Shown here: positions 54,911 through 64,000 of the stretch, piece after piece | Layout of the letters: every line of letters begins with the position of its first letter | Position numbering within the stretch: position 1 is the stretch's first letter | Assembly: GCF_021354595.1 (NCBI RefSeq) | Contig: NZ_JADWYJ010000003.1 | Coordinates: 124,001-188,000 of the forward strand | Origin: Maribellus sp. CM-23 | GTDB taxonomy: Bacteria > Bacteroidota > Bacteroidia > Bacteroidales > Prolixibacteraceae | Direction of reading: 5' to 3' | DNA length: 64,000 nt | Translations under genes and position numbers: made by a program | The notes under the pieces: model-generated | The model's input: only the letters and a program-made list of their open reading frames with translations | The model's database searches: none | What the model was told of the DNA's origin: nothing

Positions 54911-57331
54911 ATGAAAGTCTTAAAATTTGGCGGGACATCCGTAGGTTCTGCCACCAACATCAAAAAAGTAAAAGAGATCGTTCTTTCGCAGAACGATGAT
55001 GTAATTGTTGTAGTGTCCGCATTGGGCGGCATAACCGATAAAATCCTGACGGCAGCGAACAACGCTGCCACGGGTACCAGCGACTTTCATACGGAACTTA
55101 CGGAAATCCGGCAGCGTCACCACGATACAATGCACGAGCTTTTTAACGGAAATGAACCGATCCGAGAGGTGGTGGAAAAACTGCTGGATGAACTGGAGCA
55201 AATTCTGACCGGTATTACACTGGTGGGAGAACTCACTGCCAAAACCCTCGACCGCATTGCGGGGATTGGCGAGCGGATGTCGTCGCAAATTATTGCCGCT
55301 TTTATAGGCGCCGAACGAAAAGATTCTTCTTTGCTTATTCAAACTGACAGTAACTTCGGAAAGGCTTCTGTTGATTTTCAGGTTACCATTAAAAATATAA
55401 AGGAAGAATTTGCCGGTTTTAAAGGAATTGCGGTTGCTCCGGGTTTTATTTCGAAAAACAGCAAAGGCGAGTTTACTACGCTGGGCCGTGGTGGTTCTGA
55501 TTTTACGGCTGCTATTATTGCCGCCGCACTCGATGTGGAGGTACTGGAAATATGGACCGATGTAAATGGCTTTATGACTGCCGATCCGCGTGTGATCCGA
55601 AAGGCTTATACCATTCCGGAACTTACCTACTCCGAAGCAATGGAATTGTCGCATTTTGGCGCAAAAGTGATTTACCCGCCAACCATTTTGCCGGTTTATC
55701 AGAAAGGAATTCCGATCCTGATCAAGAACACTTTTGAACCCGAAAATCCGGGAACACGGATCGTAAAAGATGTGAGGAACGGCTTCGACCGCCCGATCAA
55801 AGGAATATCATCGATTTCAGGAATTACGCTGCTTACTATGCAAGGAATCGGTATGGTGGGAGTTACCGGTATTTCGATGCGGCTGTTTACTGCCCTGGCA
55901 AAGGTAAACGTAAATGTGATCCTGATTTCGCAGGCTTCGTCGGAGAACTCCATTAGTGTGGCCATCGAAGAAAAAATGCTAAGCAAAGCTGAGCAAGCCA
56001 TTTGCGAAGAATTTGAGAAAGAGATTGCCAGCGGTCAGGTAAATAAGATTGATATCGAGAAAGAAGTCTCAGTGGTGGCGATTGTCGGAGAGAACATGAA
56101 AAAAACAACAGGCGTTGCCGGAAAGTTGTTTTCAACCATTGGCCGTAATGGGGTAAACATTATTGCAATTGCACAGGGCGCCTCGGAGTTGAACATTTCG
56201 TGGGTGGTTAAAAACGAAGAGCTTCGCAAAACCCTGAATGTGGTTCACGAATCGTTCTTCCTTTCCGAGTTTATGGAGTTGAACATCTTTTTGATGGGAA
56301 TCGGAACCGTTGGTGGAAATTTATTACAGCAGTTAAAACAACAACAGGAAAAATTGCTGAAAGAGAAACATCTCCGTGTAAAGTTGACGGGAGTTGCCAA
56401 CTCGAAGAAAATGCTTTTTGAACGCGAAGGGATTGACATTTCCGAATTTCGTGATAAGCTGGCGCAGGCCGAGAAAACATCGTCGCTGCAAGGTTTTGTC
56501 GACGAGATGAAAGACATGAATATTTATAATTCTGTTTTTGTGGATTGTACGGCTTCTGATAACGTGGCGTCTGTGTACAAAGAGATTCTGAATGCCAACA
56601 TTGCCATTGTTACAGCAAATAAAGTAGCGGCATCTTCCGATTATGAGAATTATGCAGAACTCAAAAGAATAGCCAAACGGAAAGGAGTGAAATTTCTTTT
56701 CGAAACCAACGTTGGCGCGGGATTGCCGATCATTAATACGTTGAATGACCTGGTGAATTCGGGCGACCGTATTTTAAAGATTGAAGCCGTTTTGTCGGGG
56801 ACACTGAATTATATCTTTAATACCATTTCAGAAGATATTCCGTTAAGCAAAACCATTCTGATGGCGAAAGAGGAAGGCTATTCAGAGCCTGATCCGCGTA
56901 TTGATTTAAGCGGGGTAGATGTGGCGCGCAAAATCCTGATCCTGGCACGTGAGTCGGGATACCGGATTGAAATGGAGGATATTTCTATCAAGCGTTTTGT
57001 GCCGGATACCCTGTTTGATGGAACGCTGGATGAATTCTGGGAAGGTGTGCCCGCGCTGGATGCTGCTTTTGAAGCAGAACGGAAAAAACTGGTTGCCGAA
57101 AATAAAAAATGGCGTTTTGTGGCCCGTTTTGAAAACGGAAAAGCCGAAGCCGGCCTGGAAGTGGTGGATGCGAGCCATCCTTTTTACGACCTGGAAGGAA
57201 GCAATAACCTGGTGATGTATACCACCGAGCGTTACCACGAATTTCCGATGCTGATAAAAGGATACGGTGCAGGAGCCTCTGTAACTGCGGCGGGTGTTTT
57301 TGCTGATCTGATCAAGGTATCCAATATTTAA
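54911..57331 (+). CDS. thrA: Bifunctional aspartate kinase / homoserine dehydrogenase I
   Basis: 806 residues. Aspartate kinase (1-about 295, MKVLKFGGTSVG), paired ACT regulatory domains (about 305-450, VTGISMRLFTALAKVNVN), then homoserine dehydrogenase (about 460-800, NAD(P)-binding GIGTVGGNLL and the catalytic region DLSGVDVARK). It performs the first and third steps from aspartate to threonine and methionine. First of three threonine genes in the same direction. Confidence 0.96.
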   Translation: MKVLKFGGTSVGSATNIKKVKEIVLSQNDDVIVVVSALGGITDKILTAANNAATGTSDFHTELTEIRQRHHDTMHELFNGNEPIREVVEKLLDELEQILTGITLVGELTAKTLDRIAGIGERMSSQIIAAFIGAERKDSSLLIQTDSNFGKASVDFQVTIKNIKEEFAGFKGIAVAPGFISKNSKGEFTTLGRGGSDFTAAIIAAALDVEVLEIWTDVNGFMTADPRVIRKAYTIPELTYSEAMELSHFGAKVIYPPTILPVYQKGIPILIKNTFEPENPGTRIVKDVRNGFDRPIKGISSISGITLLTMQGIGMVGVTGISMRLFTALAKVNVNVILISQASSENSISVAIEEKMLSKAEQAICEEFEKEIASGQVNKIDIEKEVSVVAIVGENMKKTTGVAGKLFSTIGRNGVNIIAIAQGASELNISWVVKNEELRKTLNVVHESFFLSEFMELNIFLMGIGTVGGNLLQQLKQQQEKLLKEKHLRVKLTGVANSKKMLFEREGIDISEFRDKLAQAEKTSSLQGFVDEMKDMNIYNSVFVDCTASDNVASVYKEILNANIAIVTANKVAASSDYENYAELKRIAKRKGVKFLFETNVGAGLPIINTLNDLVNSGDRILKIEAVLSGTLNYIFNTISEDIPLSKTILMAKEEGYSEPDPRIDLSGVDVARKILILARESGYRIEMEDISIKRFVPDTLFDGTLDEFWEGVPALDAAFEAERKKLVAENKKWRFVARFENGKAEAGLEVVDASHPFYDLEGSNNLVMYTTERYHEFPMLIKGYGAGASVTAAGVFADLIKVSNI

Positions 57332-57445
57332 TTTTTTTAGTGATCGGAATTTTCGAAAATTAATTGTTACTATCCCGGCATACCTTCGCTTTTTGTTCAA
57401 TAAAACGAGGTAGCCGGATATTATACAACCAAAAAATCTGGAAAA

Positions 57446-58657
57446 ATGAAGTACCTGATTATACTCGGCGACGGCATGTCGGACGAGCCTTTACAAGCTT
57501 ATGATAACAAAACTCCCTTGCAGATGGCCAACAAACCGCACATCGACTGGCTGGCCAAAAACGGACAATCGGGAATGCTGAAAACGGTACCTGATTCGAT
57601 GCATCCGGGAAGTGAAATTGCCAATATGGCGGTTCTTGGTTACGATGTGGAGAAGGTTTTTGAGGGCAGGGGAGTACTCGAAGCTGCCAGCATGGGGGTT
57701 GAACTTAAACCGGGCGACCTTGGCTTACGTTGCAACCTGATTTGTATCGAAAATGAGCAGGTGAAAAATCATTCTGCCGGACATATTTCCAATGAAGAAG
57801 CGGCAGAACTGATTCATTTTCTCGACGAAAAATTGGGCAACGACCGGGTGAAGTTTTATGCCGGTGTTTCTTATCGTCATTTGCTGGTGATAAAGGGAGG
57901 TGTCAAAGAGGTGAAAACAACGCCTCCGCACGATGTGCCCGGAACGCCCTTTCGCGATGTTTTGCCGGTAGCGAAAACAGAAGCGGCTGAAGGAACCACC
58001 GAACTACTGAACGAACTGATCCTGAAATCACAGGATTTGTTAGCGAATCATCCGGTTAATCAGAAAAGAAAGGCCGCCGGAAAAGATGCTGCCAACAGCA
58101 TTTGGCCGTGGTCGCCGGGTTACAAACCGGCCATGCCAACCCTGCAGGAAATGTTTGGAATTGGAAGTTCCGCGGTGATCTCTGCGGTTGATCTGATCCA
58201 TGGAATTGGGGTGTACGCCGGTATGAAAGTGATTCACGTCGAAGGTGCAACTGGCTTGTATGACACCAATTACGAAGGAAAAGCCAAAGCAGCGATTGAT
58301 GCGCTAAAAGAAAATGACCTGGTTTATCTGCACATTGAGGCAAGCGACGAAGCCGGCCATGAAGGCGATGTGGAGCTGAAAACCAAAACGATTGAATACC
58401 TCGATCACCGTGTGGTGAAATACATTCTGGAGGAAACTGCCAAAATGGAGGAAGAAGTGGCGATAGCCATTTTGCCTGATCATCCAACTCCCTGTGCTTT
58501 AAAAACACATACGCGTGATTCTGTCCCGTTTAGCATTTACAAACCCGGAATGACGCCCGATTCGGTAGAGGTTTACGATGAATTTGATCCGCGCAACGGA
58601 GCTTTGGGGTGGTTAAAAGGAGATGAATTTATCCGGACATTCCTGGGTAAATCATAA
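57446..58657 (+). CDS. Archaeal-type cofactor-independent phosphoglycerate mutase-like protein, probable homoserine kinase
   Basis: 403 residues of the alkaline-phosphatase superfamily, apgM type: metal-binding ILGDGMSDEP (about 6-15), PGSEIANMAVLGYD with the phospho-Ser region (about 56-69) and C-terminal ILPDHPTPC. It sits between thrA and thrC, where homoserine kinase (thrB) is expected, and no GHMP-type thrB is present. From memory, comparative and genetic work has tied members of this family to homoserine kinase activity in organisms lacking thrB, so that is the likelier role. A glycolytic mutase activity cannot be excluded. Confidence 0.85.
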   Translation: MKYLIILGDGMSDEPLQAYDNKTPLQMANKPHIDWLAKNGQSGMLKTVPDSMHPGSEIANMAVLGYDVEKVFEGRGVLEAASMGVELKPGDLGLRCNLICIENEQVKNHSAGHISNEEAAELIHFLDEKLGNDRVKFYAGVSYRHLLVIKGGVKEVKTTPPHDVPGTPFRDVLPVAKTEAAEGTTELLNELILKSQDLLANHPVNQKRKAAGKDAANSIWPWSPGYKPAMPTLQEMFGIGSSAVISAVDLIHGIGVYAGMKVIHVEGATGLYDTNYEGKAKAAIDALKENDLVYLHIEASDEAGHEGDVELKTKTIEYLDHRVVKYILEETAKMEEEVAIAILPDHPTPCALKTHTRDSVPFSIYKPGMTPDSVEVYDEFDPRNGALGWLKGDEFIRTFLGKS

Positions 58658-58706
58658 ACAGGTAGCCTCGTAAGAGCTGACACGACGGAAAACGGTTTAT
58701 TAAATT

Positions 58707-58722
58707 TATGACATAAGTCATA
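58707..58722. promoter_or_regulatory. TGA-N6-TCA dyad upstream of thrC
   Basis: TATGAC-ATAA-GTCATA, perfect 6-bp arms, 57 bases before thrC. Crp/Fnr-like core. Confidence 0.45.
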
Positions 58723-58779
58723 TTTTGTGGTCGGTTCGTGTAGCTGTGTAACGCTAAAATTTTACTTTTGAACTTAGTT

Positions 58780-60093
58780 ATGAAGTATTACAGTACCAAT
58801 AAAAATACGCCCGAAGTTTCGTTAAAAGAAGCAGTTGTAAAAGGCCTGGCTGCCGATAACGGACTTTTTATGCCCGAAAGAATTGAAGCGTTCGATCCTT
58901 CTTTTTTTGAGAACATTCAAAAGCTAAGTTTTCAGGAGATTGCCTACGAAGTGGCTTTGAAATTTTTTGGAGAAGACATTGAGGCACCAAAGCTGCGCGA
59001 GATTGTTTTTGACACGCTTTCGTTTGATTGCCCTGTTGTAAAAGTGGACGGAAATATTTATTCGCTTGAGTTATTTCACGGCCCAACACTTGCCTTTAAA
59101 GATGTGGGGGCAAGGTTTATGGCACGTTTACTCAACTATTTTCTGGGGAAAAAAGAAGAGCTGGTGAACGTTTTGGTTGCCACCTCAGGTGATACCGGAA
59201 GTGCTGTTGCCAACGGATTTCTGGGGGTTGAAGGTATTCACGTGCACGTGCTTTATCCCAAGGGAAAGGTAAGCCGTATTCAGGAAGCGCAGTTTACAAC
59301 GCTGGGGCAAAATATCACAGCACTGGAGATCGATGGTACTTTTGATGATTGCCAGCATCTAGTGAAAACAGCCTTTCTGGATAAGGAGTTGAACGAGAAA
59401 ATGGTTCTTACGTCGGCCAATTCGATCAATGTGGCGCGTTTCCTGCCACAGGCATTTTACTATTTTAATGCTTATGCCCGCTTGAAGGAGGCTGGTATTC
59501 TGGAAAACAAAAAATTGGTGGTGGCTGTTCCGAGCGGTAATTTTGGAAATCTTACCGCTGGTTTGATTGCCGCTGAAATGGGACTTCCCATTCAGCAATT
59601 CATTGCAGCCAATAATGAAAACGATGTGGTTTTCGAATACCTCAAAACCGGAGAGTATAATCCAAGACCATCGGTTGAGACCATTGCCAACGCTATGGAT
59701 GTGGGCGCACCCAGTAATTTTGCCCGTATCCTTGATTTGTACCAACATTCGCATAAACTGATAAGTGAAAAAATAAAAGGATTTCGCTATTCCGACAGTG
59801 AAATCAGAGAAGTGATTGACCGGGTTTATTTAGAAACCGGTTATTTGTGCGATCCGCACGGTGCCTGCGGGTTTCAGGCATTGAAAGAATTTATCTCCGG
59901 CCAGCAGGTGGGTGTTTTTCTGGAAACGGCTCATCCTGCGAAGTTTACAGAAACGGTAGAGGCCGTAATCGGAAACGGCAAAGTGGAATTGCCCGAGAAA
60001 TTGGCTGCATTTATGAGAGGTACTCGCAAGGTAGAAAGTCTATCGGCTGAATACGAGCAGTTTAGAGTATATTTATTGGGTATGTGTTTCTGA
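58780..60093 (+). CDS. thrC: Threonine synthase
   Basis: 437 residues from ATG 58780 (MKYYSTNKNTPEVSLKEAV). PLP enzyme with the lysine motif HGPTLAFKDVGARFM (about 105-119) and SGDTGSAVANG phosphate loop; the N-terminal layout is of the bacterial/yeast type. It converts O-phosphohomoserine to threonine, so a homoserine kinase must exist. A TACTTTTG box (58763-58770) ends 9 bases before the start, so the gene may have its own nearly leaderless transcript. Confidence 0.96.
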   Translation: MKYYSTNKNTPEVSLKEAVVKGLAADNGLFMPERIEAFDPSFFENIQKLSFQEIAYEVALKFFGEDIEAPKLREIVFDTLSFDCPVVKVDGNIYSLELFHGPTLAFKDVGARFMARLLNYFLGKKEELVNVLVATSGDTGSAVANGFLGVEGIHVHVLYPKGKVSRIQEAQFTTLGQNITALEIDGTFDDCQHLVKTAFLDKELNEKMVLTSANSINVARFLPQAFYYFNAYARLKEAGILENKKLVVAVPSGNFGNLTAGLIAAEMGLPIQQFIAANNENDVVFEYLKTGEYNPRPSVETIANAMDVGAPSNFARILDLYQHSHKLISEKIKGFRYSDSEIREVIDRVYLETGYLCDPHGACGFQALKEFISGQQVGVFLETAHPAKFTETVEAVIGNGKVELPEKLAAFMRGTRKVESLSAEYEQFRVYLLGMCF

Positions 60094-60178
60094 AATGATA
60101 AGTGAACAAATTAAGGATAGTTCTGTTTAAAATTAGTGTTATTGCTAAACCTACAGTACATTAATTGAATTAGAATAC

Positions 60179-60186
60179 TACATTTG
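60179..60186 (+). promoter_or_regulatory. -7 box of the sigma factor gene
   Basis: TACATTTG, 58 bases before the ATG at 60245. No clear TTTG at -33. Confidence 0.45.
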
Positions 60187-60244
60187 TAGTTGAAAGAACC
60201 AAAAGGACTATGTTTCTTTTAGTAAATGTTAACGAAATCAAATT

Positions 60245-61111
60245 ATGAGGCAGCTTAAAATTACCAAGCAGGTCACTAATCGCGATACCCTCTCGCTCGA
60301 TAAGTACTTGCATGAGATCGGGAAGGTAGAGTTGTTGTCTGCAGAAAAAGAAGTTGAACTGGCCAAACGCATAAAAAAAGGAGATCGCGCAGCTTTGGAA
60401 ATATTGATCAAAGCAAATCTGCGCTTTGTTGTTTCGGTCTCCAAACAATACCAGAATCAAGGCTTAAGCCTACCCGACCTAATTAATGAAGGCAACCTGG
60501 GGTTAATAAAAGCAGCGGAACGATTTGACGAAACCCGCGGCTTTAAATTTATTTCCTATGCCGTGTGGTGGATTCGTCAGTCGATTTTGCAGGCATTGGC
60601 CGAACAGGCGCGCATCGTAAGGTTACCTTTGAATAAGATTGGGTCGATCAATAAAATCAACAAGGCCTTTAATAAACTGGAGCAGGAGTTTCAACGCGAA
60701 CCCACTGTTGAAGAACTAGCTGAATTAATGGAGATGAAGCCTGATTTGGTGGAAGATTCCATGAACTTCTCCAACGTTCATGTTTCGATGGATGCTCCGT
60801 TGCGGGAAGAGGAAGCCAACAATATGTACGATGTGATGATGAACGAAGATTCTCCCGATCCGGATGAAAAACTGATGGATCTGTCGTTACGTCAGGAAAT
60901 TGAACGCTCGCTGGCAACGCTGGGGGAGCGGGAAGCAGAAATACTTCGCTACTATTTTGGATTGAAAGGTTATCAGCAACATACCTTGGAAGAGATCGGA
61001 GACGAATTCGGACTGACCCGCGAAAGAGTAAGGCAAATCAAAGAAAAAGCAATTAAGAAGTTAAAAAACCAATACCGGAACAGATTATTAAAATCTTATC
61101 TGGGCAAATAA
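60245..61111 (+). CDS. rpoD: Primary RNA polymerase sigma factor (Bacteroidota short RpoD/SigA)
   Basis: 288 residues: region 1.2 ([10 protein letters not shown]), region 2 ([46 protein letters not shown]), region 3 and region 4 ([20 protein letters not shown]). Region 1.1 and the non-conserved insert of proteobacterial sigma-70 are missing, as is normal for the Bacteroidota primary sigma factor, which reads TTTG/TAnnTTTG promoters. Such promoters are found throughout this window. Confidence 0.96.
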   Translation: MRQLKITKQVTNRDTLSLDKYLHEIGKVELLSAEKEVELAKRIKKGDRAALEILIKANLRFVVSVSKQYQNQGLSLPDLINEGNLGLIKAAERFDETRGFKFISYAVWWIRQSILQALAEQARIVRLPLNKIGSINKINKAFNKLEQEFQREPTVEELAELMEMKPDLVEDSMNFSNVHVSMDAPLREEEANNMYDVMMNEDSPDPDEKLMDLSLRQEIERSLATLGEREAEILRYYFGLKGYQQHTLEEIGDEFGLTRERVRQIKEKAIKKLKNQYRNRLLKSYLGK

Positions 61112-61121
61112 ACCGTATTTA

Positions 61122-61772
61122 ATGAAGCGACTGGTCGCACCCTCCATTCTATCCGCAGATTTTAACCATTTGGGAAAAGACATTGAAATGATCAACCAAA
61201 GTGAAGCAGACTATATTCACTTTGATGTAATGGACGGTGTTTTTGTACCCAATATTTCATTTGGTATTCCGGTTATTGAACATGTAAACCGTATTGCAGA
61301 AAAGCCACTTGATGTTCATCTTATGATCGTGAATCCGGATCATTTTATTGAGCCTTTTGTAAAGGCAGGAGCGTCGATTGTTACAGTGCATTACGAAGCT
61401 TGTAAGCATCTGCACCGCACGGTTCAGCTTATTAAATCGTTTGGAGCGAAAGCCAGTGTTTGCTTGAATCCGCATACTCCGGTGGCTGTTCTGGAAGATA
61501 TCATTCAGGACTTGGATATGGTGTTGCTGATGTCGGTCAATCCCGGCTTTGGAGGGCAGAAATTTATCGAAAATACCTACAAAAAGGTAAGACAGGTGAG
61601 AGAGCTGATTGATTCGGTAAACCCAGATTGTCTGATTGAAGTGGATGGCGGAGTAAACTTTGAAACCGGAGCGAAGTTGTTCGAGGCCGGCGCCAATGTT
61701 CTGGTAGCCGGAAGCTTTGTTTTTGGTGCAGAAAATCCGGCAGAGATAATTTCAGGACTGAAGCAACTTTGA
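61122..61772 (+). CDS. rpe: Ribulose-phosphate 3-epimerase
   Basis: 216 residues. TIM-barrel with SILSADF, HFDVMDGVFVPN (metal ligands His and Asp), HLMI and SVNPGFGGQKF. It links ribulose 5-phosphate with xylulose 5-phosphate in the pentose phosphate pathway and so connects with the xyl genes. Ten bases after rpoD; its 3' end overlaps the convergent Cys-rich gene by 21 bases. Confidence 0.96.
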   Translation: MKRLVAPSILSADFNHLGKDIEMINQSEADYIHFDVMDGVFVPNISFGIPVIEHVNRIAEKPLDVHLMIVNPDHFIEPFVKAGASIVTVHYEACKHLHRTVQLIKSFGAKASVCLNPHTPVAVLEDIIQDLDMVLLMSVNPGFGGQKFIENTYKKVRQVRELIDSVNPDCLIEVDGGVNFETGAKLFEAGANVLVAGSFVFGAENPAEIISGLKQL

Positions 61773-62018
61773 TTTTTGCTCCACCTGGACACATTCATCA
61801 ATGTTTTTCTGAATAATGTATTTGGGCAGATCGCGTAACTGGCAATCTGCCGAACATTCTCCGCAATTGTGGGCGTGAATGCTGGCTGGATTAACGGGGC
61901 CTTTTTGAGCTTGAGCCTTGGGTTTCTTCTTTTTGATGCCCAGTTTCTTCGCCATTTTCAGCGCGGCAATGGTGACAGCCGATCCAATGATCATGTATGT
62001 AATAACTTCCTGTAGCAT
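61752..62018 (-). CDS. FeoB-associated Cys-rich membrane protein
   Basis: 88 residues: one N-terminal membrane helix (4-22), a basic Lys-rich segment and a Cys cluster CGECSADCQLRDLP (about 52-65). Found next to feoB in many Bacteroidota and proposed to support Fe(II) uptake. It is 3 bases downstream of feoB on the same strand, so translationally linked. Confidence 0.85.
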   Translation of the reverse strand: MLQEVITYMIIGSAVTIAALKMAKKLGIKKKKPKAQAQKGPVNPASIHAHNCGECSADCQLRDLPKYIIQKNIDECVQVEQKSKLLQS

Positions 62019-62021
62019 GGC

Positions 62022-64000
62022 TTAAACAATCATGTTTCCGACATTATACACTATAAACGCAGCAACCCATGCCAGGGTTGTAGTATAAATAACAGAAAAT
62101 GCAGCCCATTTCCAGGAACCTGACTCATTTTTAATGGCGGCAACCACGCCGATGCACGGGAAATAGATCAGGATAAATATGAGGAAAGCAAGCGCAACGG
62201 GGCCCGTAAAGGTTTTTTCTCCTTTGTGTTTGCCGGTCATGTGCACTTCATCCTGAAGCTTTTTCTGAAGGCTTACGGTGGTTTCATCGCCTGATGTCTG
62301 GTACAAAACACCCATGGTACTTACCACTATTTCTTTCGCAGGAAGTCCGGCTAGCAGAGATATACTCATTTTCCAGTCGAATCCCAGCGGGCTCATTACC
62401 GGTTCTATAACTTTTCCAACCCGGCCGAGGTAAGAATTGATCAGCCTGTCGGTTTCCTGTTCCTGTTCAACCAGCACAATCTGTTCTTCTTTTGACGATT
62501 CACTCAGCTGGCCGTTTTGCTCGATGTGGCTGATTTTCTCAGCAAAAAGCGCAGTATTTTCTGATTCGCGCGGGAAGTATTCCAGTGCCCAAATAATGAT
62601 GACTCCCAAAAGAATAATCGTTCCGATTTTTCGCAGGTAATGCTGGGTTTTGTCCCACATGTGATAAATTACATTGCGAAGTGTAGGCATCCGGTAGGTG
62701 GGGAGTTCCATTACAAACGGCGTCTCTTTGTTTTTGAAAACCGTTTTGTTGAGGATCTGGGCCGTTAAAAAGGCGAACACGATTCCCACTGCATAAATGC
62801 CAATCAGTATCAAAGCCTGGTATTTCGAGAAGAATGCTGAAATAACTAAAATATAGACAGGTAGACGAGCACTGCACGACATAAACGGAATGATCAGCAT
62901 CGTTAAGATGCGGTCGCCCCGGTTACGCATCGAGCGGGTAGCCAAAATAGCCGGTACATTGCAGCCAAATCCCATGATCATTGGGATAAACGATCGTCCG
63001 TGCAGCCCGAAACGGTGCATAATATTGTCCATAATAAAGGCGGCGCGGGACATGTATCCCGATCCTTCAAGCAGTGAAATAAAGAAGAACAGAATGAGAA
63101 TATTGGGCAAGAACACCAAAACGCTTCCGGTTCCGCTAATAATGCCGTCTACCAAGAGATCTTTCAGCATTCCGTCGGGGATAATATTGGATACAAAAGT
63201 GCCCAGTTTTGATATGCCCAAATCAATCCAGTCCATTGGGTAAGCGCCCACGGTAAAGGTTGTCCAGAACATCAGAAACAACAGGGCCGTAAAAATCGGA
63301 AATCCCAGGTAGCGATGTGTCAGTAAGCCGTCGATTTTCTCGGAGCGTGTTTTTTCTCCTTCAATCGGATTGCTGTAGGTTTCTTTCAGTGCCCCGGTAA
63401 TAAAGCTGTACTTGGCATTGGTAATAACAGTTTCACTATCTTCGTTTTCAAGCAACTCGATTTTGGCTATTTCTTTGTCGGTAATCTCACGTATTTCCTT
63501 GTAATTCGCATAATCCGACAGTAATTCCAAAATTTGCTTGTCTTTCTCGAACAGTTTGATCGCAATAAAGCGGGAAGAGATCTTGTCGGTAATCGGTTTG
63601 GTTTCCTTTACCTTCAACCTGATCTTTTGAATGGATTTTTCCAGTTCCTTCCCGTAATTGATGTGTACGTGGCGTGAGGTCTTGTCTTTGCCCTCAAAAA
63701 CATCAATTACCTTGTCTACAATGGCATCAATCCCTTTTCCTTTCGAGCTGACGGTTGGAATGATGGGAATTCCCACCAAACGAGCCAGGCGCTCCTGGTC
63801 AAGTTCCAGCTTGTTTTTCTCCATTTCATCAAACATGTTTAGCGCAATAATGGTGCGCAAATCCATGTCGATCAGTTGGGTAGTAAGGAAAAGACTCCTT
63901 TCGAGATTGGTGGAGTCCAGTACATTGATAACAATATCGGGTGTTTGTTCGTAGATAAACTTTCGAACAAAAATTTCCTCGGTTGAATAGGCCGTTAAGC
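62022..64000 (-). CDS. feoB: Ferrous iron transporter FeoB (5' end outside the window)
   Basis: At least 659 residues are visible, open to the right edge in phase with base 63998. The edge region reads G-protein motifs G3 DSTNLERSL and G4 NMFDE, so the G1 loop and any FeoA domain lie beyond. Then follow the helical GDI domain and a membrane domain with 8-9 helices including the Gate motifs (GFGCNVPAILATRSM with a conserved Cys, and SLLAGLPAKEIVVSTMG). It imports Fe(II) across the inner membrane. The methionine at 63866 is internal, not a start. Confidence 0.96.
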   Translation of the reverse strand, partial: LTAYSTEEIFVRKFIYEQTPDIVINVLDSTNLERSLFLTTQLIDMDLRTIIALNMFDEMEKNKLELDQERLARLVGIPIIPTVSSKGKGIDAIVDKVIDVFEGKDKTSRHVHINYGKELEKSIQKIRLKVKETKPITDKISSRFIAIKLFEKDKQILELLSDYANYKEIREITDKEIAKIELLENEDSETVITNAKYSFITGALKETYSNPIEGEKTRSEKIDGLLTHRYLGFPIFTALLFLMFWTTFTVGAYPMDWIDLGISKLGTFVSNIIPDGMLKDLLVDGIISGTGSVLVFLPNILILFFFISLLEGSGYMSRAAFIMDNIMHRFGLHGRSFIPMIMGFGCNVPAILATRSMRNRGDRILTMLIIPFMSCSARLPVYILVISAFFSKYQALILIGIYAVGIVFAFLTAQILNKTVFKNKETPFVMELPTYRMPTLRNVIYHMWDKTQHYLRKIGTIILLGVIIIWALEYFPRESENTALFAEKISHIEQNGQLSESSKEEQIVLVEQEQETDRLINSYLGRVGKVIEPVMSPLGFDWKMSISLLAGLPAKEIVVSTMGVLYQTSGDETTVSLQKKLQDEVHMTGKHKGEKTFTGPVALAFLIFILIYFPCIGVVAAIKNESGSWKWAAFSVIYTTTLAWVAAFIVYNVGNMIV

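Noticed and set aside
63658..63954. Plus-strand frame at the right edge
   Set aside because: Antisense to the FeoB G domain, which reads through to the window end in the correct frame.

Overview
The window is chromosomal DNA from a member of the phylum Bacteroidota, probably Marinilabiliales/Prolixibacteraceae-like. This is inferred from a short (288-residue) primary sigma factor, many promoters of the Bacteroidota type (TTTG, about 18 bases, TAnnTTTG), paired LytS/LytTR systems, an outer-membrane beta-barrel receptor with a carboxypeptidase-like plug extension, a fucosidase-sulfatase block and several Bacteroidota-restricted families (DUF4230, DUF4369). No rRNA, tRNA, CRISPR array, transposase or phage gene was recognised.

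Layout: 1-3.3 kb is the end of a polysaccharide-degradation locus (end of a beta-propeller-type protein, GH29 alpha-L-fucosidase, S1 sulfatase). 3.4-8.5 kb is an accessory region: a small membrane protein, about 1 kb of gene-free palindromes and a 20-bp tandem repeat, then AT-rich genes separated by two near-identical attC-like imperfect inverted repeats (5544-5669 and 6553-6650) with no integrase in view. 8.5-12.9 kb holds small stress and detoxification-type genes (AraC regulator, VOC protein, cupins, AhpD-like protein, ABC-F ATPase). 12.9-22.8 kb is a minus-strand block: a hybrid histidine kinase, lipoproteins, a catalytically dead-looking beta-lactamase-fold lipoprotein, a LytS/LytTR pair and a dicarboxylate/glutamate symporter. 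22.9-26.6 kb is a three-gene biotin-dependent acyl-CoA carboxylase operon. 27-30.8 kb carries an outer-membrane receptor and a MATE pump. 31.5-35.5 kb is a xylose operon (xylA, xylB, GntR regulator). 35.7-46.6 kb is mixed metabolism (nitroreductase, proline dehydrogenase, OmpH-like chaperone, glycosyltransferase, ferredoxin, YfcC transporter, hutI, fused formiminotransferase-cyclodeaminase). 47.2-53.2 kb has a second LytS/LytTR pair, a tandem repeat region, then the flotillin/NfeD/ClpS/SPOR operon. 53.3-64 kb is housekeeping: bcp-recA, the threonine genes (thrA, a phosphoglycerate-mutase-like gene likely standing in for thrB, thrC), rpoD, rpe and the 3' part of feoB.

The most striking item is at 49.04-49.92 kb: four tandem units of about 260 bp, each reading on the minus strand as TAnnTTTG promoter, about 82-nt AU-rich RNA and rho-independent terminator. 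I interpret these as four paralogous small RNA genes. The terminator stems vary between copies in a way that keeps pairing (G-U wobbles) only on the minus strand. Three copies carry a conserved 26-bp near-palindrome upstream of the promoter, and the array lies directly behind a LytTR response regulator gene that could control it.
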